Assembly (NCBI GenBank): GCA_013178155.1
Contig: JABLXH010000015.1
Location: forward strand, 1 to 64,000
DNA from: Armatimonadota bacterium
Lineage (GTDB): Bacteria > Armatimonadota > Zipacnadia > Zipacnadales > UBA11051
Direction of reading: 5' to 3'
Length of the DNA: 64,000 nucleotides
Shown in pieces: positions 27,003-34,382 of this stretch (within the stretch, counting starts at the first letter, position 1; every line of letters begins with the position of its first letter). The notes under the pieces are model-generated. The model had not been told where the DNA came from, did no database searches, and was given only the letters and a program-made list of their open reading frames with translations. The translations under genes were made by a program, and so were the position numbers.

Positions 27003-27944
27003 TCAGAAATGGATCTTCCCGATCTTCAGGCGGGCCGAGCGGGTCATGTTGACCATCAGGGCCGCCGTGGCGATGGAGTAGAGCTTGGCCTGGGCCGAAT
27101 CGGCTCGCGAGGTCAGCACCACCGGCGCCAGCGCCCCGACCAGTACGCCCGCCACATTGCCACCGGCCAGGAAGGCAAAGGACTTGGCCAGGATGTTGCC
27201 GCTCTCGATGTCGGGGCAGACCAGGATGTCGCACTTCCCGCCAATCTCGCTCTTAATGCCCTTGACCTGGGCCGCCAGCTCATCCACGGCGTTGTCGAGG
27301 GCAAAGGGTCCGTCCACGGTGCAGTTGGGGAACTGCCCGCGCGTCTCCATGGTCGCCAGAGCCGCGGCGTCCAGCGTCGCCGGCATCTTCGGGTCCACCA
27401 GCTCCACCGCTGCCAGAATGCCCACCGCCGGGCACTCCAGCCCGAACACGTTGGCCAGGTAGACCGCGTTCATGATGATGTCAGCCTTGGTCACGAGGTC
27501 CGGGGCAATGTTCATGGCCCCGTCCGTGACGAAAGTGAACTTGCCCCTTGCGGTAGTCTCCAGGATGAAGACATGGCTCATGATGCTGCCCGTGCGCAGG
27601 CCCTTCTCCTTGTCCAGGATGGCGCGCAGGAAGTCGTCGGTGTGGATGTGGCCCTTCATGAGGATGTCTGCGCGCCCCTCACGCACCGCCAGGACGGCGC
27701 TCGCGGCGGCCTTCAGGTCGTCGGCCTCATCATGGATTTCGGCAGTACTGAGGTCCAGGCCCACCTTTGCTGCCTTGGCCTCGATCTCCGCCCCGCAGCC
27801 AAAGAGCAGCGGCCGGGCGATGTTGGCTGCCACGGCATCCCGCACCGATTCCAGTACACTCTCCTTCTCGGCGACCGCCACGGCGACCGTCCGCACCGGC
27901 TCCTGGCGCGTGGCCGCAATGACCTGCTCGAAAGTCGTCAGCAT
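27003..27944 (-). CDS. ptb: Phosphate acyltransferase (phosphate butyryltransferase-like)
   Basis: From the ATG at 27944 (GGAGG six bases upstream) the protein has 313 residues, the usual size for Ptb. Family motifs include ADILMKGHIHTDDFLRAIL, FVTDGAMNIAPDL, the PAVGILAAVELVDPKMPAT region and CDILVCPDIESGN. Ptb exchanges CoA for phosphate on butyryl or related acyl-CoA; the phosphate acetyltransferase subgroup shares the fold. No butyrate or acetate kinase gene lies beside it. It follows a D-threonine-aldolase-like gene by 16 bases and precedes the propeller gene by one base, so all three are likely in one transcript. Confidence 0.88.
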   Translation of the reverse strand: MLTTFEQVIAATRQEPVRTVAVAVAEKESVLESVRDAVAANIARPLLFGCGAEIEAKAAKVGLDLSTAEIHDEADDLKAAASAVLAVREGRADILMKGHIHTDDFLRAILDKEKGLRTGSIMSHVFILETTARGKFTFVTDGAMNIAPDLVTKADIIMNAVYLANVFGLECPAVGILAAVELVDPKMPATLDAAALATMETRGQFPNCTVDGPFALDNAVDELAAQVKGIKSEIGGKCDILVCPDIESGNILAKSFAFLAGGNVAGVLVGALAPVVLTSRADSAQAKLYSIATAALMVNMTRSARLKIGKIHF

Positions 27945-27960
27945 GTGTGCCTCCGGTATC

Positions 27961-29067
27961 TCAGGTGTTCCGTCCGCGCGCCGCGATGCGCCAGACATCG
28001 CGCACCACCCCGTCCTGCGCGACTACCATCCAGTCATACAGGTTCAGGCAGGTGCAGATCCGTGGCGGGATGATGCGGACCTTGTCGGCGACCCGCAGCG
28101 ACCCGGCGCGCGCGTCCAGATAGCCGTGTTCATCATTGATCTTCACCACGCTGGCCTCGGGCGGGTCCACCAGCCAGCCATAGCCCTCCGTCAGTTTCCC
28201 CACCTGCTGGTCCAGGGCCTTGGTCCCAGCGTCCAGGATCGCGCGATCGGGGGCAGGGCGGCTGATGACCGTGGCCAGCACCGTCGCCGCCACCTGCTCA
28301 CGGGTACAGGTGCCCAGGTCCACCTGGTTGTGGTCGTTGAGACAATACGTCCCGGAGCGGATCTCCGTGAGGCCGCAGCCCGGCTCATAGCACGGCCCGG
28401 ACGGCGTCGAGCCGCCGCTGACTCGCGCAATGTCATGGCCGTCAGCCCGCAGCTCCTGGGCGAGGGCGGCCAGCTCCGCGGCTTCCTGGCGGCAGAAGGC
28501 CCGACGCTGCTCCAGGTCCCCTACGTACGACCGCGCCGCATAGGCCATCAGGCCCACGAGACGCAGCCCGGGCAGGACGGCCAGTTCGCGGGCGAAGGGC
28601 ACGACACGCTCTGGAAGCACGCCGCAGCGGGCTGCGCCGGTGTCCACCTCGATGAGCACATCAAGGGTCAGCCCCGCCGCCGCGCAGGCGGCACCGATGG
28701 GCCGGGCGACCTCCAGGCTGTCTACCGCCACCGACAGCTTCGGCACGCGCCGCGCCAGGGCCACCAGCCGCCGCACCTTCGTCTCGCCCACGATCTGGTT
28801 AGCGATGAAGATGTCCTCGATGCCCGCGGTCGCCATGACCTCGGCCTCGCCGAGCTTGGCACAGGTTACCCCGACGGCCCCCAGGCGAAGCTGCAGGTGG
28901 GCGATCTCCGGCGTCTTGTGGGCCTTGATGTGGGGCCGAAGCTGCAGCCCCGCGGCATCTGCCGCCCTCTGCAGTCGCGTCAGGTTGTCCAGGAGGATGT
29001 CGTAGTCCACCACCAGCGCCGGGGTGTCTACGGCGTCAAGGGGTTGACCGGGAAGGGGTAGCAGCAT
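27961..29067 (-). CDS. D-threonine aldolase / D-serine dehydratase-like PLP protein (alanine racemase N-terminal fold)
   Basis: The ATG at 29067, preceded by GGAGGCTACG, gives 368 residues; the longer track ORF adds 12 residues. The alanine-racemase-type barrel begins with DTPALVVDYDILLDNL. The PLP lysine motif LRPHIKAHKTPEI follows, as does LIEVDTGAARCGV. The C-terminal domain of this fold III group binds a divalent metal near the active site. Members cleave D-threonine to glycine and acetaldehyde or deaminate D-serine; which applies here is open. A strong hairpin (29103-29134) lies just upstream of its ribosome site. Confidence 0.85.
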   Translation of the reverse strand: MLLPLPGQPLDAVDTPALVVDYDILLDNLTRLQRAADAAGLQLRPHIKAHKTPEIAHLQLRLGAVGVTCAKLGEAEVMATAGIEDIFIANQIVGETKVRRLVALARRVPKLSVAVDSLEVARPIGAACAAAGLTLDVLIEVDTGAARCGVLPERVVPFARELAVLPGLRLVGLMAYAARSYVGDLEQRRAFCRQEAAELAALAQELRADGHDIARVSGGSTPSGPCYEPGCGLTEIRSGTYCLNDHNQVDLGTCTREQVAATVLATVISRPAPDRAILDAGTKALDQQVGKLTEGYGWLVDPPEASVVKINDEHGYLDARAGSLRVADKVRIIPPRICTCLNLYDWMVVAQDGVVRDVWRIAARGRNT

Positions 29068-29102
29068 CCGTAGCCTCCGGTAGCCGTTTCGGCAGGGCAG
29101 CA

Positions 29103-29134
29103 CAGGCCCACCTCGGCGAACCGAGGTGGGCCTG
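29103..29134 (-). terminator. Perfect 14-bp hairpin between two minus-strand genes
   Basis: On the minus strand CAGGCCCACCTCGG-TTCG-CCGAGGTGGGCCTG, a 14-bp perfect stem with a TTCG tetraloop, lies 26 bp after the stop of the frameshifted membrane-protein gene. No T-run follows, so it is a weak or factor-assisted terminator, or an RNA-stabilising hairpin that protects upstream mRNA. Confidence 0.5.
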
Positions 29135-29160
29135 CAAGGCGGGCAAGCTCTGCGGCCTCC

Positions 29161-29792
29161 CTAGCGGTTGGTGGCAGCCTGAATCAGCCAGCTCACGACG
29201 TTCAGAGCGATGCTGACCAGGAAGATGATCAGGCCCCACAGGTTCCAGGCCTTCATGGTCTCCTGGAACTGCTGGAGGCTGTCAAAGCGACGGTTCTGCC
29301 AGGCCAGTTTGTGCCCGCTGATGCCCAGCCAGATGGCGATGAAGATGTTCACGCAGGGGATCAGCGCCAGCAGGCCGATCCAGGTCTTGTTGGCAATGGC
29401 CCAGATCCAGTTGAGGCCAAAGCCGCCCCAACTCCAGCCCATTGCCTCGACCTCGGGCGGTACGGCGGCCGCCGGCCCCCCGCCGGAGGTGTTGCCAACG
29501 GCGTAGCCGGGTGTGGCGGCCGGAGGGCCGTAGGTCGGAGGAGCGGTGACTGGCTGGGTCGGGGGGCGTAGGCGGGAGGCTGGGCTGGTTGGGCGGCTGG
29601 TGGCGTCGCTGGCATGGCGGCGGGCGGGGCGGCGGGTGCGGGCTCACCAAAGACCTCCGGCAGCATCTGGTCTACCATGGCGGCATCCCAGCCCCCGCTG
29701 ATAAGGCCCTCCCGCACCTGCTCATAGGACATCCCGGCAGCTTTGGCTTTCTCGACGTAGTCGGTCAGCGCGGCGCGATGCTCGTCGCTCAT
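29161..29792 (-). pseudogene. Small two-span membrane protein, disrupted by a one-base frameshift
   Basis: Two ORFs in different frames form one gene. The first frame starts at 29792 with MSDEHRAALTDYVEKA and a UBA-like GGWDAAMVDQMLPEVFG segment, then a Pro/Ala-rich linker. The second frame carries the linker's natural continuation (TQPVTAPPTYGPPAATPGYA) and then a C-terminal domain with hydrophobic stretches (TWIGLLALIPCVNIFIAIW, LWGLIIFLVSIALNVVSWLI). The frames join if a run of six C on the minus strand (about 29558-29563) is read as seven. The restored protein would have about 210 residues. Whether the deletion is real, an assembly error or a slippage site cannot be told here. I do not recognise a function. 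It is followed by a 14-bp hairpin. Confidence 0.7.
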
Positions 29793-29848
29793 CTGCCATC
29801 TCCTTTCATGCGGGCCCGCAGGCCTGCCTTGGGGAATGCGACCTCGTC

Positions 29849-31129
29849 TCAGCTCTGTCTGATGTCCGACTGTTGCTCTCCACCCCCTGCCTCCCCCGGC
29901 GGCAGGTGCACGAACTCTAACTTCGCCACGAGCACCGTAGTCGCCTGCTCACTGACCGGCAGGCGCTTCAGCCGCAGGCACGGTCGCTGGCTCTCGTGCT
30001 CGCTGGGAAGCAGGTCTACCGCCCACTGGACCGGCTCCCCTGTGTTCAGCATTATAGCAGACTTCGGTTCGATTGCCAGAGGCTTGAGCTTGACGGCGTC
30101 ACAGACCGGATCGCCCACCAGGTGCACATAGAGCGTGTTGCCCCTTCGCGTCAGCAGCACGTCCCGGTTGTCCGTCAGATGAGAGCACGGCTCGACGTCC
30201 ACCAGGGCCTCCCTCACTCGCGCGTACCAGTCTCCGAGTCGCCGCAGCACCGCCCGTGCCCTGGTCGGGATGAGGCCCTGGGCTGTGGGCCCCACGTTCA
30301 GCAGGTAGTTGGCTCCCCGGGCCAGGTACCTGGTCATGCTGCGCTGCAGGTGCCGGTCCGTGTAGTAATCCTCGTCCTCACGATACCCCCAGCTCTCCAC
30401 GCCCACTGACTGGCAGGCTTCGGTGGGTCGGTCGAAGGGCTGGGCTGGGTCGCCCTCCGTACCTGACTCGCGCTCGGGCGTGCCGAAGTCGCCCTCGTCA
30501 AAGCCCCGGTTATTGATGACCGCCGCCGGCTGCAACTCGCGGATCATGGCGTTGACCGAGGGGTCCCCGTGCTCGGGCACATTCATGTCCCACCAGAAGG
30601 CATGGATGGGCCCGTAGTTGGTGCACAGCTCTCGCACCTGCCCGCGCAAGAAATCCATGTAGGCGTCCCAGTCGGGTTGGTCGCCGGGCTTGGGACGGGG
30701 CAGTTCGTGGTGGCGGCCCTGGTTGGGGTAGTTCGGGTGGTGCCAGTCAACGATGGAGTAGTACAGTCCGAGCGGGAAGTCCCTGCGGTGGCAAGCCTCG
30801 GCCAGCATCCCCACGATGTCGCGCCCGTAGGGTGTGTGCATCGTGTTGTAGTCGGTCAGCTTCGTGTCCCACAGGCAGAAGCCGTCGTGGTGCTTGGTGG
30901 TGAAGACGAGGTACTCCATCCCCACCTCCTCCGCGAGGTCCAGCCACTCTTCCGGATCGAAGGCCGTGGGATTCCACTGCTCGCGCAGGTTCTGGTACTC
31001 CACGGCGGGCACCCGCCGGCGCCACTGCTCCTGCTCGTGCCAGCCGTGCAGAGCATACAGCCCCCAGTGAATGAAGAGCCCAAAGCGCTTCCGGAAGAAC
31101 CAGTCGCGGGCATCACCGAAGCGACGCAT
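29849..31129 (-). CDS. Alpha-L-fucosidase, glycoside hydrolase family 29
   Basis: The ATG at 31129, with GAGGTG seven bases upstream, gives a 426-residue protein; the track ORF starting at 31483 runs antisense into the prepilin gene and has no fucosidase sequence there. Family motifs are complete: KRFGLFIHWGLYAL (His21), LVFTTKHHDGFCLWDT, and IHAFWWDMNVPEHG with nucleophile Asp181. A C-terminal beta-sandwich follows from about 330. It removes alpha-L-fucose from oligosaccharides. No signal peptide is seen, so it probably acts inside the cell. Divergent from the prepilin gene. Confidence 0.93.
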   Translation of the reverse strand: MRRFGDARDWFFRKRFGLFIHWGLYALHGWHEQEQWRRRVPAVEYQNLREQWNPTAFDPEEWLDLAEEVGMEYLVFTTKHHDGFCLWDTKLTDYNTMHTPYGRDIVGMLAEACHRRDFPLGLYYSIVDWHHPNYPNQGRHHELPRPKPGDQPDWDAYMDFLRGQVRELCTNYGPIHAFWWDMNVPEHGDPSVNAMIRELQPAAVINNRGFDEGDFGTPERESGTEGDPAQPFDRPTEACQSVGVESWGYREDEDYYTDRHLQRSMTRYLARGANYLLNVGPTAQGLIPTRARAVLRRLGDWYARVREALVDVEPCSHLTDNRDVLLTRRGNTLYVHLVGDPVCDAVKLKPLAIEPKSAIMLNTGEPVQWAVDLLPSEHESQRPCLRLKRLPVSEQATTVLVAKLEFVHLPPGEAGGGEQQSDIRQS

Positions 31130-31253
31130 CTTGTCACCTCGCAAGCAGGGGGCACAGCATATCGCCCTAGGGAGGGGCGTCACCATTTCATTGCCCCCGC
31201 ACTCTGCACCTGCCCGGTATTCCGCAGGAACAAAGGAGGAAGAACAGGCGTCG

Positions 31254-31304
31254 ATGAGGAAGAAACCAACCGTGATCGTGACCGCGGACCTTGACAATAG
31301 CTGA
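31254..31304 (+). CDS. Possible 16-residue leader peptide upstream of the prepilin gene
   Basis: A short ORF (MRKKPTVIVTADLDNS) follows AAAGGAGG by about 14 bases and ends three bases before the GGAG of the prepilin-like gene. Its placement could couple translation. The spacing is long and there is no comparative evidence, so this may be chance; the prepilin gene itself also uses an unusually long SD spacing of 12. Confidence 0.2.
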   Translation: MRKKPTVIVTADLDNS

Positions 31305-31322
31305 AAGGAGTGACGTACAGGC

Positions 31323-31976
31323 ATGAGTCGCAGAGGCTTCACTTTGATCGAGCTTCTGGTAGTGATCGCCATCATCGCCATTCTCGCGGCCATCTTGTTC
31401 CCAGTGTTCGCGAAGGCTCGCGAGAAGGCAAGGCAGGCATCCTGTGCCTCCAACGTCAAGCAGATCTCACTCGGCTTGCTCATGTACGCGCAAGACTACG
31501 ACGACCGCTTCATGAACGTTCGCCAGGGACCAGGGGGTTGGGTGCAAAACGTCCAGCCCTACACCAAGAACTGGCAGCTATTCACCTGTCCCAGCATTGA
31601 CGCCTACCTGCGGACCTGTGGCCCGGCCACGAGCCACGGCAACGCCGCCGCGGCGCCGGCCTCCAATCCGTTGGGAGTGGGGGTCTTTGAGGGCGGTTAC
31701 ATGATGTGTGGCTGGGAGATCTGCTGCTGGCCCGGCCCCAAGCTCTCGGTGTTCTCTCGTCCGGCCGAGACCTATCTGATTGTCGAGGGGGACTGCATGG
31801 GAGCCTACTGGGGCGCCTTTGTCACCGATGGCGCGCCGTGGAGCCACCACAAGTACCGCCACAACGACGGCCTGAATGTGGGCTATGTTGACGGGCACGT
31901 CAAGTGGACCAACAAGACCAAGGCCGAGTACAACACGACGAATGGTGTCGTGAACTACTCGCTGCCAGGGTACTAG
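31323..31976 (+). CDS. Prepilin-like protein with N-terminal methylation motif and H-x9-DG C-terminus (DUF1559-type)
   Basis: A 217-residue protein starting [17 protein letters not shown], the type IV pilin/type II secretion pseudopilin cleavage site (G before F) plus a long hydrophobic helix. [19 protein letters not shown] and [16 protein letters not shown] follow. The C-terminus has [16 protein letters not shown], the H-x9-DG signature of a greatly expanded family in Planctomycetota, Lentisphaerota and Armatimonadota. The peptide would be processed by a prepilin peptidase, which is not in this window. Function is unproven; a fibre or secretion role is likely. A 14-bp hairpin terminates the gene. 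Confidence 0.93.
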   Translation: MSRRGFTLIELLVVIAIIAILAAILFPVFAKAREKARQASCASNVKQISLGLLMYAQDYDDRFMNVRQGPGGWVQNVQPYTKNWQLFTCPSIDAYLRTCGPATSHGNAAAAPASNPLGVGVFEGGYMMCGWEICCWPGPKLSVFSRPAETYLIVEGDCMGAYWGAFVTDGAPWSHHKYRHNDGLNVGYVDGHVKWTNKTKAEYNTTNGVVNYSLPGY

Positions 31977-32027
31977 TCAGACTTAAGACGTATGCCGACT
32001 GCCGTGACGACACGCGGGCACGATCAC

Positions 32028-32060
32028 CAACGCCGCGAGGGAGCTACCCTCGCGGCGTTG
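32028..32060. terminator. Hairpin terminator between convergent genes
   Basis: CAACGCCGCGAGGG-agcta-CCCTCGCGGCGTTG, a perfect 14-bp stem with a five-base loop, lies 50 bp after the prepilin stop and 22 bp before the convergent DUF4434 stop. The following TACTTCG gives only a weak T-tract. It can serve both directions. Confidence 0.75.
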
Positions 32061-32081
32061 TACTTCGCCCCGAACTATGCC

Positions 32082-33032
32082 CTAACGTACCAGGCCGCGC
32101 AGATACCGCGCATAGCCTTCGTACAGCTCGCGTTGCGCTGGACCGCGCTGCGGGCTCATGTAGTGGCTGAACTCAAAGATGACAAAGCGCTGCACATGCG
32201 GCTGCTGCCCGCGTAGTTGCTCGATGACCTCGGCGATAGGTGCGGGTGACCACTGGCGGGGGATGCGGAAGACCTCCAGGTCCGACCAGAAACGCGTGTT
32301 GCTGGCCCGGCAGGCCTCGGCCATGGCTGCGAAGTAGGGCACCACGTTCTCCGGCGTGAGGTCGCGGTCGCAGCCGACGCCGTCCTGCAGCATCAGGATG
32401 TCCACCTTGACCTTCGCCAGGATCTTGGTCCAGGCCTCGCGGAAGGCCTCCGGAGTCGGCTGCAGGCCGAAGTAGGGGGCGATGCCCACGGGCTTGCCGG
32501 GCGTGCGGGCATGGCACCAGGCGGCCGTGGCGGCGTAGGTCTTGACCACCGGGCTGGTGATATGGGGGCAGTTGGAGGCCTCCTGGGGAATGTACCAACC
32601 GTAGAAGGCCGGGCAGTCACCGTACCGCGCCAGTAGCTCCTCGGCCATGCGGAGGTTGGCCTCGGTCATCTTCTCGGCCGTGCCCCAACCGCTATGTAGC
32701 CCCAGAAAGACCCGCATCCGCCGCTGCGCCGCCTGGTCCAGGACGGTCCGCACGGCATCGGTCTCCGCTGCGCCGGGGAAAGGCTCGAAGGCCTGCGAGG
32801 GGTAGAAGGCCTTCCCATCAGCTCCACAGTACTGGATGAGGATGATCTCCAGCCCCACGTCCCGCATGGAGTTGAGTTCCTGGCTCCACTGCTCCTCCGT
32901 CCATGCCAGCATGGCGCCATTCAGTTGCAGAAACGTCCCCTCAAAGCGCGGCGGCGCGGCAGCGGCTTGCGAGGTCAAGGCAATCACCCCGAGGGAGAGG
33001 AGGAGTAGGATGGTTCTGTGATGGGTGGGCAT
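32082..33032 (-). CDS. Secreted DUF4434 (TIM-barrel-like) protein
   Basis: Reading from the ATG at 33032 gives 316 residues with a signal peptide (TILLLLSLGVIALTSQAAAA). The start FEGTFLQLNGAMLAWTEEQW with MRDVGLEIILIQYC, and later YGWYIPQEASN and DILMLQDGVG, match the DUF4434 barrel, a putative glycosidase-like family of unknown reaction. Acidic residues in YIPQE and WSDLEVF could be catalytic; this is conjecture. The ribosome site is weak (AAGG). It follows a Gfo/Idh oxidoreductase gene by 72 bp and is convergent with the prepilin gene. Confidence 0.75.
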   Translation of the reverse strand: MPTHHRTILLLLSLGVIALTSQAAAAPPRFEGTFLQLNGAMLAWTEEQWSQELNSMRDVGLEIILIQYCGADGKAFYPSQAFEPFPGAAETDAVRTVLDQAAQRRMRVFLGLHSGWGTAEKMTEANLRMAEELLARYGDCPAFYGWYIPQEASNCPHITSPVVKTYAATAAWCHARTPGKPVGIAPYFGLQPTPEAFREAWTKILAKVKVDILMLQDGVGCDRDLTPENVVPYFAAMAEACRASNTRFWSDLEVFRIPRQWSPAPIAEVIEQLRGQQPHVQRFVIFEFSHYMSPQRGPAQRELYEGYARYLRGLVR

Positions 33033-33104
33033 GGTGCAGAGCCTTGGGCTGACGAACGCGGGACGACCCGTCCCTGCCAACGGCGTCCGCAGTGGCTGGA
33101 GGTA

Positions 33105-34247
33105 TCACCAATCGATCTCCGGCACTTCCACCAGCCCCCCGCCCGACCTCATGCTTTCGGCCCCCGCGCAGCCGGCGGCGACACTCATGCGGCCCGCAAT
33201 GGGGGTCGCCAGGGGCTCCTTGCCCTCGATGACCATGTCCAGGAAGTCCTCGGTGATGACCGGGTCGGCGCCGCCGTGGCCGCCCATGGCCGGACGGATC
33301 TCGTAGGTGCGGTCGGCCAGCTCTTTCCAGGTGTGCGCCCGGCGCATCTTCACCCAGACCTTGTTCTCCGGCTCGGAGTTCTCCACCCGCCCCTCGGTGC
33401 CGATGACCACGTAGTTGCGGTGGTAATCCGGGGTGAAGTGGCACTGCAGGTAGCTGGCCTTGATACCGCCGTCCAGCTCCATGATCATCACATTGTTGTC
33501 CTCGACATCCACCTCCTGACGGAAGCAGCACTGGTTGCGCGGGCAATCGGGGTCAGCCGCTTCCCAGCAGGTGTCCTGGAGTTCGCAGTCGGGACAGCGC
33601 AAGTCGTTGGGCCTGTCGCCACCGAACATGTCGAGGCTGCCGAAGGCTGCGACCTTCCTGGTGTACTGCCCGGTCAGCCAATGGATCATGTCCAGGTCAT
33701 GGCTGCCCTTCTGGAGCAGCAGGGAGTAGCTGCCCCGGCGGGTGGCGTGCCAGTCTTGGTAGTAGAAGGTGCGCCCATACCCCACGAAGTGCCGGCACCA
33801 GACGGCCTTCGGCTCGCCGATGGTCCCGGTGTCAATGATCTCCTTCATCACCCGGAAGATGTTCATATACCGCATGTTGAAGCCGACCATCAGGTGCTTG
33901 CCCGAGGCTTTCCAGGTACGCAGGATGTGGTCACATCCGGCGGTGGAGATGGCCAGGGGCTTCTCGCAGAATACGTGCTTGCCGGCCTCCAGCGCCGCAC
34001 ACGCGTGCTCCTCGTGGACGAAGTCCGGCGAGGTGACGGCGATGGCGTCCACGTCGTCGCGGTCCAGCAGTTCGCGGTACTCCTTGGTGACAAACACGTC
34101 GTCGCCCATGCGGCGGCGGAAGTCCGCCAGGGCCGCATCGCTGACATCCGCTCCTCCGACGACCATGGCGCGCTTGTTGTCGCGCCAGTTGTTGGCGATG
34201 CCTCCGCGTCCGCAGACGCCGATCACCCCGATGCGTAGCTTGCCCAA
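33105..34247 (-). CDS. Gfo/Idh/MocA oxidoreductase with a Cys-rich segment
   Basis: The best start is TTG at 34247, with AAGGAGG nine bases upstream; the ORF track's earlier start lacks homology. This gives 380 residues beginning LGKLRIGVIGVCGRGG (read as Met first), the dinucleotide-binding motif. FCEKPLAIS supplies the conserved Lys, and QKGSHDLDMIHWLTG the His/Asp region. Between about residues 210 and 250 is a Cys cluster (RCPDCELQDTCWEAADPDCP, then CC) that may bind zinc. Similar Cys motifs are known in part of this family. It acts on an unidentified sugar derivative. Divergent from the MFS-HEAT gene. Confidence 0.88.
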   Translation of the reverse strand: MGKLRIGVIGVCGRGGIANNWRDNKRAMVVGGADVSDAALADFRRRMGDDVFVTKEYRELLDRDDVDAIAVTSPDFVHEEHACAALEAGKHVFCEKPLAISTAGCDHILRTWKASGKHLMVGFNMRYMNIFRVMKEIIDTGTIGEPKAVWCRHFVGYGRTFYYQDWHATRRGSYSLLLQKGSHDLDMIHWLTGQYTRKVAAFGSLDMFGGDRPNDLRCPDCELQDTCWEAADPDCPRNQCCFRQEVDVEDNNVMIMELDGGIKASYLQCHFTPDYHRNYVVIGTEGRVENSEPENKVWVKMRRAHTWKELADRTYEIRPAMGGHGGADPVITEDFLDMVIEGKEPLATPIAGRMSVAAGCAGAESMRSGGGLVEVPEIDW

Positions 34248-34382
34248 GTGCAGCAACCTCCTTACGTACGGCTCGACATGATGCCGGGCAGTTCGCTGCC
34301 AGTGCCGCCGGACCTGCCCGGAGTATTGCCTCTTGCCTGCGGTTAGTGTATCCTCCGCCCACAAGGGGTGCCACTAGCCGCA

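Noticed and set aside
27472-29061. 529-residue plus-strand ORF
   Set aside because: Antisense to ptb and the aldolase-like gene; high-GC artefact.
31130-31483. N-terminal extension of the fucosidase ORF
   Set aside because: Antisense to the prepilin gene; the ATG at 31129 has a good ribosome site and starts the GH29 homology.
33590-33720. Cys-rich segment of Gfo/Idh protein as a novel fused domain
   Set aside because: Similar Cys clusters occur in part of this family, so it is noted in the feature only.
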